A DNA stretch of 60,000 nt from Nematostella vectensis (taxonomy: Eukaryota > Cnidaria > Anthozoa > Actiniaria > Edwardsiidae): the NCBI RefSeq assembly GCF_932526225.1, contig NC_064044.1:12478084-12538083 (forward strand). The letters run 5' to 3'. A program made the position numbers and the translations under genes. The notes under the pieces were generated by a model. That model made no database searches, had not been told where the DNA came from, and saw only the letters and a list, made by a program, of their open reading frames with translations. Shown here in pieces: positions 36,901 through 43,905 of this stretch (position 1 is its first letter; the number at the start of each line of letters is the position of its first letter).

Positions 36901-39900
36901 CATCCAGCAGCCGGGTGGGGCCCAGGTATGTGCCCCGACACCATCCAAAACATGGAATACACTACCCTCCATTCACCTATCCTGCCTACCTCACCCTCAC
37001 TTCCTCCTCGCTCAGTCCCCCCCCCCCCCCCCCCCCCCGCGCTCCACAGGACCACAAGCTTCTTACTTGAGCCTTCATAATGGTTAGTGGTCTTCTGAAT
37101 GAGAGCTATCCAGGCGCTCTTTTGATTTGGCTGAAATTTCAATCGCGAGACAAACAGCCAGACCAGTTATCCAGCCGTTGATTGTGGCACGTACTACGTG
37201 CTCACAGAAACGAGCCGGAAATCCAACCTACCTCCTCCCTCAATCTCCCCCTTCACACACACACACACCCACACACACATACAGTACCCCCTCCTCCCGA
37301 CTCTCCCCTTACAATCAAGTAACCGTCATCATCTAGCAAATTGGAGTGGCTTAGGTTTGTGCCCTCTTCCTTATCCCCTTCCTCCTCCAACAATCTCCCC
37401 CTTCACACATACACATACAATACCATTCTCTCACCTTACTTTTTAGAAAAGTACGAATAATGGGGATATAAAAAGAAAAAAACATTGTGATGCATTATTT
37501 TTTATTTCACAAGAAAAGGCAGAAATGCTATAAATAATGATACCTTAGGATAATGACATTCCTTTTTAAAAAATTGTTTTTGGATCACACCGAAGTACAT
37601 TAATTTATAAGAAACAGAATTAACAACAGTTTACTGAGGGGTTGTGCAGGTTGTATAGGTACCATATGGAAAAAAGGGTATTGTTTTAAGATCCTTTATT
37701 AAGAAATTACCCATATTTTTGCGGGGTGAGGGGGCGGGGGGTGAATCTGTGCACACTGCGCACCCGCCCTCTTTCATCCATGTCTGAAGATGACCTGCAT
37801 AACCAAAGAAGGGGAAGTGAGGGTGTAGATTCGTTTTTAGAATACTGGACTTCTGGTAATGAATGATCAACTTTAGAAGCACACTAGCATACACACATTG
37901 GCACCAGTCGGGCCAAGCAAAGGTCGCATGCGTGATCCGCACAATTGGCATCACGCTAGCCCGGTCGCAGCTCTAGATCCCACATGGATCTGAGCTGTGG
38001 TTTAAAGCACTTCGTTCGAGTCGAAGTCGCCCTGCAGTTTTTTTGCCGATGAAGTTTAACTGAGGCAAACCGGCTATGCCATGCTGACGAGTCCTGATAA
38101 GGACGAAACAGCTGTCCATGGTTGCCGAACTGCACGGGTAATAGACTGTGCTAGCGTCCCGTCTTGGCCCGACTGGTGCCAATGTGTGTATGCTAGTGTG
38201 CTTCTAAAGTTCACATTTATGTATACATACTCGCAAGGATAGTTTGGCTATCCGACGGAGTTTTAGACTAGCAAAGGTCGCATGCGTGATCCGCACAATT
38301 GGCATCACGCTAGCCCGGTCGCAGCTCTAGATCCCACATGGATCTGAGCTGTGGTTTAAAGCACTTCGTTCGAGTCGAAGTCGCCCTGCAGTTTTTTTGC
38401 CGATGAAGTTTAACTGAGGCAAACCGGCTATGCCATGCTGACGAGACCTAATAAGGACGAAACAGCTGTCCATGGTTGCCGAACTGCACGGGTAATAGAC
38501 TGTGCTAGCGTCCCGTCTTGGCCCGACTGGTGCCAATGTGTGTATGCTAGTGTGCTTCTAAAGTTCACATCAATGAATGATCCATTCTCCATTTGCTTAG
38601 TACTATTTGTACTTTGTACTTTTACTTAGTACTTATTTATGATATTTCCTTTAGGCTTTTTTGGTTCAAGGAGCACCTCAGGGGTACCCCCAGGGGTATC
38701 CACAGCAGCAACAGCAGCCATACCAGGTACAGTCATGATTGTCATCATCATCATACCAGGTACAGTCATGATTGACATCATCATCATCATACCAGGTACA
38801 GCCATGATTGACATCATCATCATACCAGGTACAGTCATGATTGTCATCATCATCATCATACCAGGTACAGTCATGATTGACATCATCATCATCATACCAG
38901 GTACAGTCATGATTGTCATCATCATCATCATACCAGGTACAGTCATGATTGTCATCATCATCATACCAGGTACAGTCATGATTGTCATCATCATCATCAT
39001 ACCAGGTACAGTCATGATTGACATCATCATCATCATACCAGGTACAGTCATGATTGACATCATCATCACCATACCAGGTACAGTCATGATTGTCATCATC
39101 ATCATCATACCAGGTACAGTCATGATTGTCATCATCATCATCATACCAGGTACAGTCATGATTGTCATCATCATCATCATACCAGGTACAGTCATGATTG
39201 TCATCATCATCATCATACCAGGTACAGTCATGATTGTCATCATCATCATCATACCAGGTACAGTCATGATTGACATCATCATCACCATACCAGGTACAGT
39301 CATGATTGACATCATCATCATACCAGGTACAGTCATGATTGTCATCATCATCATACCAGGTACAGTCATGATTGTCATCATCATCATACCAGGTACAGTC
39401 ATGATTGTCACCATCATCATACCAGGTACAGTCATGATTGTCATCATCATCACCATACCAGGTACAGTCATGATTGACATCATCATCATACCAGGTACAG
39501 TCATGATTGTTATCATCATCATCATACCAGGTACAGTCATGATTGTCATCATCATCATACCAGGTACAGTCATGATTGTCATCATCATCATCATCATACC
39601 AGGTACAGTCATGATTGTCATCATTATCATCATACCAGGTACAGTCATGATTGTCATCATCATCATCATACCAGGTACAGTCATGATTGTCATCATCATC
39701 ATCATACCAGGTACAGTCATGATTGACGTCATTATCATCATACCAGGTACAGTCATGATTGACGTCATTATCATCATCATCGTCGTCGTCGTCATCATCA
39801 TCACCTTGTCATTATTATTGTCATTGTCGCCATCATCATCATCATCATCATAGACATGGTCGCCATCATCATTATCAACATTATCATCATTGTCATTATC

Positions 39901-40427
39901 ATTATGTAATTAGCATTATCATCATCATTGTCATCATCATCATCACCGTCATCAACATCATTTTCATAACCATCATATTATGAACATCAAAATTATAATT
40001 GTCATCACATAATCGCGACATCATCATTGGTATTGTCACATTAAAAAAATAATAAACCACCACCATCATCATCATTAATACTATCAATTTCAACCATCAT
40101 CACCATAACCATCGCCATCATCATCATCAAAGTCATCATCATTATCTGCAGCAGGATCTTCATCGTCATCATCATCATTGCATGATGACGGCAACATCCT
40201 TCTTCTTGGGAATCACGGCAATGTAGTCCCAATATCTAGCATCATCAGCACGACCTTGTTCAGCATTACTATAACCATAATCACCCATGCTTCCTTTATT
40301 CCGCCATTTTCTCTAGAATTTCACCCTAAAGTGAGTTAGAGGGGGCACCATGGACCCCCGCTAATATCACTGCTCTCTTCTCTTCCAGACAAAAGGTGAC
40401 GCCCCTCCTGCCTACAGCACCCAGTGA
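19745..40427 (+). CDS. Four-span CD20/MS4A-like membrane protein, copy 3
   Basis: Exons are 19745-19894, 34484-34549, 34989-35261, 36770-36925, 38655-38726 and 40389-40427 (stop TGA), giving 251 residues. All junctions are phase 0 and introns are GT-AG. It is more diverged from copies 1 and 2 than they are from each other. Exon 4 is longer (an extra VLGPNGAV-like stretch). Exon 5 uses an acceptor 18 bp further 5', adding AFLVQG. Four spans occupy about 13-33, 38-60, 73-97 and 128-152. The tail ends with PPAY at 245-248. Intron 1 contains the whole Polinton, intron 4 the ribozyme-bearing insertion, and intron 5 the ~30-unit donor minisatellite. The reading frame is intact despite these insertions. 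Confidence 0.8.
20362..20504. mobile_element. Short TIR element (MITE-like) in intron 1 of copy 3
   Basis: Related to 8785-8919. It starts CAGGGGCGTACCCAGG with a G-run and shared TGCGCAGTCATAG and CATATGGAAAA, and ends GTGTACGCGCC. The remainder of intron 1 before the Polinton (19895-21360) is AT-rich with no gene seen. Confidence 0.6.
21361..21581. repeat. Polinton left terminal inverted repeat
   Basis: Pairs with 33958-34187 with scattered substitutions and small indels. It contains CCAAT-box-like ATTGG motifs (near 21428 and 21455) and a palindromic TGACGTCA at 21482-21489. Confidence 0.92.
21584..21741 (-). mobile_element. Retrozyme fragment inside the Polinton
   Basis: About 158 bp, closely matching on the - strand the tandem units at 37869-38571. 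The match runs from the GTGTGTATGCTAGTGT end back through the hammerhead to TTTTGCCGATGAAG. It lies directly inside the left inverted repeat. The right inverted repeat has no counterpart, so it is an added fragment of less than one 354-bp monomer. Confidence 0.82.
21655..21711 (-). ncRNA. Type I hammerhead ribozyme
   Basis: On the - strand: stem I arm CGGC-TATG-CCATG, core CTGACGA, stem II GTCC-loop TAATAA-GGAC, core GAAA, then a very short palindromic stem III (ACAG/CTGT), the cleavage triplet ending GTC, and the stem I partner CATGG-TT-GCCG. All conserved core positions are present and stem II is fully paired. The minimal stem III suggests activity as a dimer, as known for metazoan type I hammerheads. 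Activity itself is inference. Confidence 0.85.
21742..22250 (-). pseudogene. Broken left-end Polinton gene, unknown function
   Basis: It starts MELPLLLPRR at 22250 and runs to a stop at 21981. Conserved-looking sequence continues in another frame to the retrozyme junction near 21742 (GHELRPIYERF, then a basic stretch, an Asn run and VSDESDDWVPF). Two similar segments occur in the two frames: a Trp/Glu stretch, Pro run, GH and YE. No family recognised. It is the last gene before the left inverted repeat. Confidence 0.4.
22453..22635 (-). CDS. Small RING-finger protein
   Basis: A 60-residue frame starts MNINMADHV, with an alternative start at the internal Met at 22623. It has the spacing CxxC (residues 11-14), CC (27-28), PCHYIC (31-36) and CPHC (51-54), a RING-type zinc-binding pattern. 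The Trp between the third and fourth ligand groups (LWKW) is also typical. RING proteins usually act as E3 ubiquitin ligases. Here the domain is nearly the whole protein, so a host-interaction role for a virus-like element is inference. A TATA-like CAGTATAAAA lies ~36 bp upstream. A longer frame to 23004 crosses the promoter and is less likely. Confidence 0.7.
   Translation of the reverse strand: MNINMADHVTCMICCEGDDELMELLPCCKQPCHYICLWKWIHAHLTPRVTCPHCRKEHHQ
22671..22677 (-). promoter_or_regulatory. TATA-like box for the RING gene
   Basis: GTATAAAA on the - strand, 36 bp before the first ATG. The same arrangement precedes the next two small genes. Confidence 0.5.
22853..23079 (+). other. Possible small + strand gene, 58 codons
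   Basis: A TATAAATAG at about 22853-22861 precedes an ORF at 22903-23079 starting MWEESLVSF. The protein is Cys- and aromatic-rich and matches nothing recognised. The TATA box is the main support, so this is weak. Confidence 0.25.
23119..23124 (-). terminator. Polyadenylation signal AATAAA
   Basis: AATAAA on the - strand about 50 bp after the stop of the 171-residue gene at 23174-23689. Confidence 0.5.
23174..23689 (-). CDS. Polinton hypothetical protein, 171 residues
   Basis: The frame is intact from MATQKGGAHR. The N-terminal ~80 residues look folded and helical (GEMRAILKNTSLPLNAKIRQ, then YNRVLNQYLKWLQQ). The C-terminal half is Ser/Pro/Arg-rich and disordered-looking. Its position next to the capsid genes suggests a virion or assembly role, which is inference. 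A TATAAATA box lies about 48 bp upstream and AATAAA follows the stop. I do not recognise a named domain. Confidence 0.65.
   Translation of the reverse strand: MATQKGGAHRIAIIPEYMINMIMTKKNVTTAPQFRIMARLDGEMRAILKNTSLPLNAKIRQYNRVLNQYLKWLQQVKDDGGTNRTRSSASAEPTLNLPSPPSKTPSSASSQAKVDKTPLLQSPPTNTLRPSRIPRLKRRRLQTPTRRSTLPPIHSPPQDQHPGRLLPWDSF
23737..23744 (-). promoter_or_regulatory. TATA box TATAAATA
   Basis: A - strand TATAAATA 48 bp upstream of the ATG at 23689. Confidence 0.6.
23812..24060 (-). CDS. Small basic Polinton protein, 82 residues
   Basis: An intact frame starting MSNRLRRNVRFLEV. It is rich in Arg/Lys and Leu, with a helical segment (EQINTLGEIAKNLLKG) and a basic C-terminal stretch (KKKLKPQQQRLRTLAKKR). 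The type resembles small basic proteins near the capsid genes of other Polintons and could bind DNA in the particle, but this is inference. A TATATAAATA box lies about 35 bp upstream. Confidence 0.65.
   Translation of the reverse strand: MSNRLRRNVRFLEVLAHTTGKARQRLLANATPEQINTLGEIAKNLLKGNLPISQTQKKKLKPQQQRLRTLAKKRIPNSTSTW
24093..24103 (-). promoter_or_regulatory. TATA box TATATAAATA
   Basis: On the - strand ~35 bp before the ATG at 24060, the same spacing class as the two neighbouring small genes. Confidence 0.6.
24422..24875 (-). pseudogene. Major capsid protein remnant (C-terminal part)
   Basis: The - strand reads YNGHYKKNPFNFQMPHL and, further on, ITREEFKKGFALFPFDFT, LTFSQATDKVYTVVLHGEF and DPARDVMYD in succession. 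These resemble the end of double-jelly-roll Polinton capsid proteins. An in-frame TGA follows GPYRG and at least one frameshift separates the later segments. Only about 140 residues remain of a protein usually over 450. A GA microsatellite abuts the upstream end, so the larger N-terminal part is deleted. Nonfunctional. Confidence 0.65.
24875..24936. repeat. GA microsatellite at the capsid breakpoint
   Basis: About 30 GA dinucleotides lie where the N-terminal part of the capsid gene should be. On the - strand they create a Ser-Leu run that is not real protein. Confidence 0.85.
25171..25569 (-). pseudogene. Gly/Pro-rich virion-associated protein candidate
   Basis: From MAEAYLPDDQTVGS the frame is Gly/Pro-rich and runs on from the penton frame without an intervening stop, probably because a TGATGA-rich repeat shifted the upstream frame. 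It ends at 25171, but a basic Arg-rich tail (GRKSTRPRPSRRRRRK) continues in another frame to about 25025. Position and composition resemble a minor capsid or cement protein. This is inference and no domain is recognised. Confidence 0.4.
25640..26315 (-). pseudogene. Penton (minor capsid) protein, internally deleted
   Basis: The N-terminal part (26315-25911) begins FTLTLSSSDR and contains DLRYGDWEVGLSSIIY, the characteristic opening of Polinton penton-like proteins. It stops at LQQS. A short stretch near 25880-25830 (DEYNEKVLFKVG) lies in a further frame. The C-terminal part (LLIEQ-like RLIEQIHIYINDD, then TVPFSSGSIKVTLQH) follows in a third. The middle jelly-roll segment expected between them is missing. 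The gene is dead, with at least two frame breaks and a deletion. Confidence 0.65.
26312..26832 (-). pseudogene. Polinton structural hypothetical gene, nonsense-broken
   Basis: One frame is interrupted by TAA at 26588-26590. The upstream part (WHEVAFNLKKAIDQFNKD, then VAKALGFK) lacks a Met and is preceded by TAG. The downstream part is an 84-residue frame (26566-26312) overlapping the penton start by 4 bp. The LKK..INxF and A..LGF pattern recurs in Polinton virion genes. Function unknown. Confidence 0.4.
26884..27875 (-). pseudogene. Polinton integrase (RVE family), broken
   Basis: The start is probably MTQKTIDRLL at 27875. There is a zinc-binding-like N-terminal region (IYYDPNHPAALGGVDKL). 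The catalytic core has Asp in WQADLCDMQ, Asp in LQTDDGTEF and Glu in VVERFNRTLK, a complete DDE set. A TAG at 27198-27200 follows the core. The C-terminal SH3-like part (FNVGDRVRISK) then continues. A frameshift near 27070 precedes FAKGYIPNW and the typical FYEPEL ending before the stop at 26884. The catalytic core alone is open. The full protein is not. Confidence 0.85.
27975..31958 (-). pseudogene. Protein-primed DNA polymerase B, interrupted and truncated
   Basis: The start is MAYDDGNDEW at 31958, the first ATG about 50 bp after a TATA box. The N-terminal ~360 residues are open (31958-30864) and include a long Asp/Glu run. An 8-bp CACGTGAA unit repeated three times near 30855-30880 breaks the frame. 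A Cys-rich zinc-finger region follows in shifted frames. Exo I is IFDFEAM (~30255), then a Mutator-like element interrupts (29440-30235). Exo II is AHNFKGYD (~29250), Exo III YCHLDVEVL (~28870) and palm motif A YYDFTSLYA (~28215). After LPLCHRC the homology ends at about 27975 where the integrase begins. Palm motifs B and C are missing, so there is no polymerase activity. Confidence 0.85.
29440..30235 (+). mobile_element. Mutator-like TIR element inside polymerase B
   Basis: Ends are TTCCCTGCTAGCAGAGG and its inverse, with TIRs of ~85 bp. The direct repeat GGCTTCCAG at 29431-29439 and 30236-30244 gives a 9-bp target duplication, typical of Mutator-like elements. The inside (796 bp total) encodes a fragment MNQTPVSSPLRKKK with CxxC (YLVCG) and, in another frame, a KREKILNEDKALNGFFYN segment. 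No transposase is seen, so it is non-autonomous. The same family forms the array at 57007-59454 in the opposite orientation. Confidence 0.88.
32007..32014 (-). promoter_or_regulatory. TATA box TATAAAAG for polymerase B
   Basis: A - strand TATAAAAG. The ATG at 32003 is too close to be transcribed, which supports the start at 31958. Confidence 0.5.
32401..32562 (+). pseudogene. Second RING-finger gene, + strand, with in-frame TGA
   Basis: MERNECIICQEND, then TGA at 32440-32442, then KCYKQSLHSHCLTKW and CPFC ending at TAA. The Cys/His spacing (CxxC, C, HxxC, CPFC) is a compact RING. It parallels the RING at 22453-22635 but is too different to be a recent copy. One nonsense mutation breaks it unless a start exists downstream of the TGA. 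Confidence 0.6.
32587..32763 (+). CDS. Small hypothetical protein, 58 residues
   Basis: An open frame starting MKKITITITEEDMVSG, 25 bp after the RING fragment on the same strand. It is acidic with two Trp in DDWGIEPWMV. Not recognised. It could be a Polinton accessory gene. Confidence 0.35.
   Translation: MKKITITITEEDMVSGAITTTSREVDYRDDWGIEPWMVAEAPHRDTGSIDFATGQRRG
32985..33290 (-). pseudogene. Helical hypothetical Polinton gene, nonsense-broken
   Basis: A - strand frame with NEIDEPQATYDVIDTYNV, then an in-frame TGA, then WARFVHRDQERWNKTF and WKSYIQDLLDCL before TAA at 32985. Stops also precede it. The predicted protein is alpha-helical. No family recognised. It lies between the GRF gene and the polymerase. 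Confidence 0.35.
33350..33904 (-). CDS. GRF-type zinc-finger protein with acidic tail
   Basis: About 184 residues from MKRRTLLLCL, or 172 from the Met at 33868. Residues ~60-105 fit the GRF zinc-finger pattern: C near VCENN, SNGRVYFACD, then KKCDRFVWAE. This fold binds single-stranded DNA in repair and replication proteins. The N terminus could be a signal peptide. However, TATATAAG at 33914-33921 lies so close that the second Met is a better start and gives no signal peptide. A Lys-rich stretch (KKKVNGKGKGNK) and a Glu-rich tail ending KKPRK follow. The frame is intact, and it is the first gene inside the right inverted repeat. A replication accessory role is inference. Confidence 0.6.
   Translation of the reverse strand: MKRRTLLLCLLVMKCFCDVEVVSALKCGTPADFSKGQIGCGFYFNQDEAKAVREAVEEGVNVTDFPVCENNLICRVGVSRGQFSNGRVYFACDVRPPNKKCDRFVWAESPKEAKKTKAVPLWKPPSKKKVNGKGKGNKLPTTCVNVSVPVPPSKEEVGEEEEDVEEEEMPDVVEVIPMAKKPRK
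33958..34187. repeat. Polinton right terminal inverted repeat
   Basis: Inverse complement of 21361-21581 with a small internal duplication of CTTTGGACTT type. TGACGTCA occurs at 33958-33965 and 34063-34070, and CCAAT motifs lie outside them. Confidence 0.92.
35708..35951. mobile_element. 244-bp TIR element (MITE-like) in intron 3 of copy 3
   Basis: Left CCTGGCTAAACCAGGCGACA and right its inverse complement (GCCCAGTTTAGCCAGG), with the inverted match extending ~30 bp through GACATGTCGAGCGC. It is noncoding. The rest of this intron (35952-36769) shows no gene. Confidence 0.75.
38071..38127 (+). ncRNA. Type I hammerhead ribozyme 1
   Basis: Stem I arms CGGC-TATG-CCATG and CATGG-TT-GCCG, core CTGACGA (38084-38090), stem II GTCC-TGATAA-GGAC, core GAAA (38105-38108), stem III ACAG/CTGT and predicted cleavage after 38116. 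All core nucleotides are conserved. It is sense to the host gene. Confidence 0.9.
38425..38481 (+). ncRNA. Type I hammerhead ribozyme 2
   Basis: Same fold exactly 354 bp downstream, with predicted cleavage after 38470. One T-to-A change makes an A-A mismatch in stem II (GACC/GGAC), so it may be weaker. The two cleavage sites bound one 354-nt monomer. Confidence 0.88.
38721..39775 (+). repeat. Splice-donor minisatellite, copy 3, ~30 units
   Basis: Same unit type as 6652-8493, beginning at the exon 5 end of copy 3. Many units carry GATTGACATCATC instead of GATTGTCATCATC, a variant almost absent from copy 1. The two arrays therefore amplified separately. Confidence 0.92.
39776..40388 (+). other. 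CAT-rich rest of intron 5 of copy 3
   Basis: Degenerate CATCAT/GTCGTC repeats, then sequence related to 18725-18913 of copy 2 up to the exon 6 acceptor. No gene. Confidence 0.6.
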
Positions 40428-41796
40428 GAAGATGTGGCGTCCACAACGCGACCTTAGTTTACACTGCAGCAGATAAAAATCGCAAAGTAGAACTGGTAGT
40501 ACTTAAGTTGTAAGTTGCCAGGGGAGATGTAGATACAGGTTGAGCAAATTGTGTCGACAGAAAACAAAAACGGGACCGTCGTATCAGTATATGGGGCATT
40601 TGGAGGGGGAACCCCTGACCCAATATTTCGAAAGCCACACAATTTCAGCCCTCGATTTTGCACCCCCTCCCCCCTCCCCTCATCAGCAAATCCCCGGTAC
40701 GCACCTGTAGCTAGCTACCGCTCCACCAACACCATATAAGGAATGAAGCATAGTGCAAATGGATACCCATAGAAGGGAGTACAAAGAGGGGTGACGAAAA
40801 AAACAGCATTAATGAGCTAAGACATGATCAAAAGAGTGCTTAGACAAGGCCCTGTCGCTTACATTTTTTAATGATTGGTTGACATAGAGGTATATGGTCT
40901 CTAACATCCCTTCCCTTCCCGTGAAAAGCATGCCCTTATAATTGAAACTACACTCCCCCATTTATTAAAATGCTTGATCCCCCTCCCTCCTCTAATTGAA
41001 ATACTCGATTCCCTCCCTGAGAGGGATCCTGCCTGCATCAATATTGTTACAACCAAAGAAAAACAACAAACCTGTTGGTTACTTTATTGTAGAGCTGTAA
41101 AAAAAATTTTAATGATAAAACACATTTATTATGATAAAACACATTTATAATAATAAAGCACATTTATAAGATAAAAATATCTAAGCCTCAGGCTGTAATA
41201 TCTGAAGTAACATATTGCTGCATAGATTGTAAAAATACATAACGTAGTATTTTTAACTAGATCTTTTTTTAAAGAACACCCTGTATTGCTAAATTTCAGG
41301 ACAAACTGTAAATAAATAAAAACAACTGTATATAAATAAAAACAACTGTAAATAAAGTAAACCGATCCTGAAAAAATATAATAATTATCGAGGTTAACTC
41401 TGTGGTGTTTTTTTTTCTAAAGAATGAATTGACGTTCCGTCTGAATGTAAAAGACGAGAAAAAGTATCAATTTGGTTGCGCTTCATTTATAGATAGACAA
41501 TTCACACTTTTAAAGATTTTCATTTCCAAAACGGCTAGCCCCTGTGTCAGGCCTTATTTGAACATGCAATGCTATACTACTTCTAATCTACTACGCAGTG
41601 ACGTCACTAAAAGTGATATTATTAAAATTATTAACAATGGAATATCCGTACGCATTGCGCGAGTTACAGCAAAAAAGCTAGTTAGTCTTGATGCCCTTGG
41701 GCTAGCTTGGAATTTATTTTTCGACTCATCATTTATTTAAAGGCAGCTGGCCTTGAAATAAATGATGTTCTTTATCCTCGCAACATAGCTTTAGTG
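40428..41796. other. Intergenic, AT-rich
   Basis: The first 200 bp match the downstream flank of copy 1. There are tandem AAAACACATTTAT and AACAACTGTAAATAAA units near 41115-41355. No supported gene. A frame at 41402-41740 has no recognisable domain and may be 5' untranslated sequence of the next exon. Confidence 0.5.
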
Positions 41797-42123
41797 ATGG
41801 ATTTAGGTCTGTTCGTTCTCTTGCTGCAATGCGTTGCGTTGTTAGCCAAAATGTGCGCTTCTCAAGTGCTTCAAGCGTCCAACGGTGGATTTCTCAAAGA
41901 GAAAAAGATGTATCTAAACGTGACAGTGAAAGAAGTGCATAAAGTGAACCGGGTGGCTCAGTGCGCGGTCAAGAGTATGAGGGATCATAAATCCTATTCT
42001 TTTAACTTTGCTGTTAAACCTGACGAATGTGGGACGTACCTCTGTGAAGTGCTGTACACCGACAGATACAACGACTCAGATAAATACCACAAAAACGAGA
42101 ATTTCGATCACTACAACAAGAAG
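41797..42123 (+). CDS. First exon of a secreted PAN-like domain protein (partial)
   Basis: MDLGLFVLLLQCVALLAKM is a good signal peptide. It is followed by a ~90-residue segment with Cys in QCAVKS, SFNFAV, DECGTYLCEV, the pattern of a PAN/apple module. A consensus-like donor (AAG|GTAAAT) ends the exon in phase 0. PAN modules mediate protein or sugar binding in secreted and surface proteins. The lectin exons at 50291-50699 are on the same strand 8 kb away and could belong to the same gene. I could not prove the junction. Confidence 0.6.
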
Positions 42124-42919
42124 GTAAATACTGAAAACACTCAATCATATCGTCAAAGTATGGTATAATGCTGTTTCGTAGCAGTTAAGTTCCGTATCAC
42201 TCAGCATTTGCGTTTTTATCTTTTTGCCTCGAATATTGTAGATTTGAGCAGTCCAAAGGTACGTTAATGTTACAGAATTACTAACATTTCCTGAGATATA
42301 AATCCAAATTTTCCTGGCTTAATGCGATCTATTTTCTATTTACATTGCTTTTAGTTTTTTGTGCTTCTCGGTGGTCGTGGTTTTAGTTCCGTATCATCCA
42401 GCACCCATAGTATGTTGTTGGTTTGACTGCAGAAATGAATCTGCGAAAAATATTAATTTGTATACAGTAATCCCTTTCTCAATTGATGATTTTATTCGCA
42501 ATTATGTCATTTCTTAACGGATATTTTTTTATATTTTTCTATATCAAAATAATTACTGAACCTGTGATTTATATATCAATATGCTAGGATTATTAAATAA
42601 AACGGCCAAGATTCACCAGTTAAATTATTAGCTGCCTAACTTAAAAAGGAAGGAATGGGATATGTTATTGCAGAATTCTTAAAAGAACGACACAACGCAT
42701 TGGCGACCGTCACATACACACATATTCTTGTAATAAAACGGCTTTTTGTTAAGCTCTCGTGCACCGAAATTAGCAAAATAAATCACCCAATTCTAGACCT
42801 TAACAAATCCTCTACATATTTGCATTTTATTTATTAATTTTGCCATAGTGTTTGTGTGGGTTATGGCATATATTTTGAAAGAACTATATAAGACCGTTTT
42901 TATTTGTTACTCGCAATAT
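42124..42919. other. Probable intron, nothing seen
   Basis: AT-rich sequence with no domain or repeat recognised. Confidence 0.4.
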
Positions 42920-43042
42920 GTAAGAGTTAATTACCGAGAGCCGAGGCAATAAGCGATATACATCCCGAGGCCGCAGGTCTAAGTGCAGGCCGCAGGATGT
43001 ATAAGCTTATTGCCAAAAGCTCGAGGTAATTAACTGACTTAC
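42920..43042. mobile_element. 123-bp palindromic element
   Basis: GTAAGAGTTAATTACC on the left pairs with GGTAATTAACTGACTTAC on the right. The inner arms GGCAATAAGC and GCTTATTGCC, then ATACATCC and GGATGTAT, also pair. The whole stretch can fold as one long hairpin. Likely a foldback MITE. Confidence 0.7.
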
Positions 43043-43500
43043 AGATTGACAAAGGTTTCCACGCAAAAATTGTTTTTCAGAATCTTAATCTTTGAAATTG
43101 AACCCTGATTGAACAAAAAGTGATGTGGAGGATTCAAACCATAAGCATATTTATCGAAAAGTTATTTCTTCTACAATTTCTACGGCAATCAAAAAAGAAA
43201 ACTATTAACAATCAACCACATCGGTATGTGCTAAATAGTCACGAAAACTATTTCATCCTTGAAAACAAAGGCCTTGGTATCTTAATTGTACTAGATACAA
43301 AGAAGAGTATTCCCTTCGCGGCCAGTTTATGACATTTCACAATGTTATATACAATTATCTATAATAATAGAAGGTCTAGTTCTTATTTATTTGTAGTAAA
43401 TAACAATCACACAATAAGCAAGTGATTTCCTTTACAAAAGGAGCGTTTGAATAAGATGTGTCGCACCCTTTAGTTTGCATAACGCTCGTATTTTTCTGAG

Positions 43501-43734
43501 ATGGAGAGCGACGAAGATATGTCCGAACTGACAGAGAATACGTTTTCGCAAGCCGAACAGTTTCTTCCGGCTTTCGATCTTGTCGGAACGATCCTAACAA
43601 CAAGTCGTAATATTTCGATTCTAAGTGAAGAAGAAGTTGAGAAGAGAAAGGACGACAGGATTCCGGAGAACACGAAAACCAACACGGTGTGGGCTGTCCG
43701 TATCTATCAAGAGTGGGCAGAGGAGAGGAATTAG
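43501..43734 (+). pseudogene. Crypton-type recombinase-related fragment
   Basis: A 77-residue frame MESDEDMSEL. Its end RIPENTKTNTVWAVRIYQEW matches the conserved NTxxxTxWAxxVxxxW start of the tyrosine-recombinase-like domain in Crypton-derived genes (QRICH1/ZMYM type). It stops right after EERN, with only the N-terminal edge of the domain. It could be a first exon or a dead fragment. Confidence 0.5.
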
Positions 43735-43905
43735 AACCAGAGCTGTGGCAGGATCGGTTAGTTTCGTAAGTTTCGATAGTATCAAAGGTGTTCGATTGTA
43801 GGGTTGATGAAGTAATGAGAGAGGATGTTTGTAAGGTTAATAAAGTCATAAAGAGCGAGGGCGAAATTTGTCATGTTTATCCAATAGATTTTGGAAAATG
43901 GTTAG

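Larger units (their letters stand above)
37869..38571 (+). mobile_element. Retrozyme-like insertion with 354-bp tandem units
   Basis: The string GCAAAGGTCGCATGCG occurs at 37917 and 38271, giving a 354-bp period and about 1.8 units. Each unit holds one hammerhead ribozyme. The left 48 bp (37869-37917) are an inverted copy of the unit end at 38517-38565. The element is flanked by the 11-bp direct repeat AATGAATGATC at 37858-37868 and 38572-38582. The flanks align with uninterrupted sequence in intron 4 of copies 1 and 2. Unit length, type I hammerheads and a dimeric layout fit metazoan retrozymes. Penelope-type mobilisation is inference. Confidence 0.88.

Noticed and set aside
38626-39853. Long open frames over the copy 3 minisatellite on both strands
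   Set aside because: Same reason. They are repeat-derived shadows.
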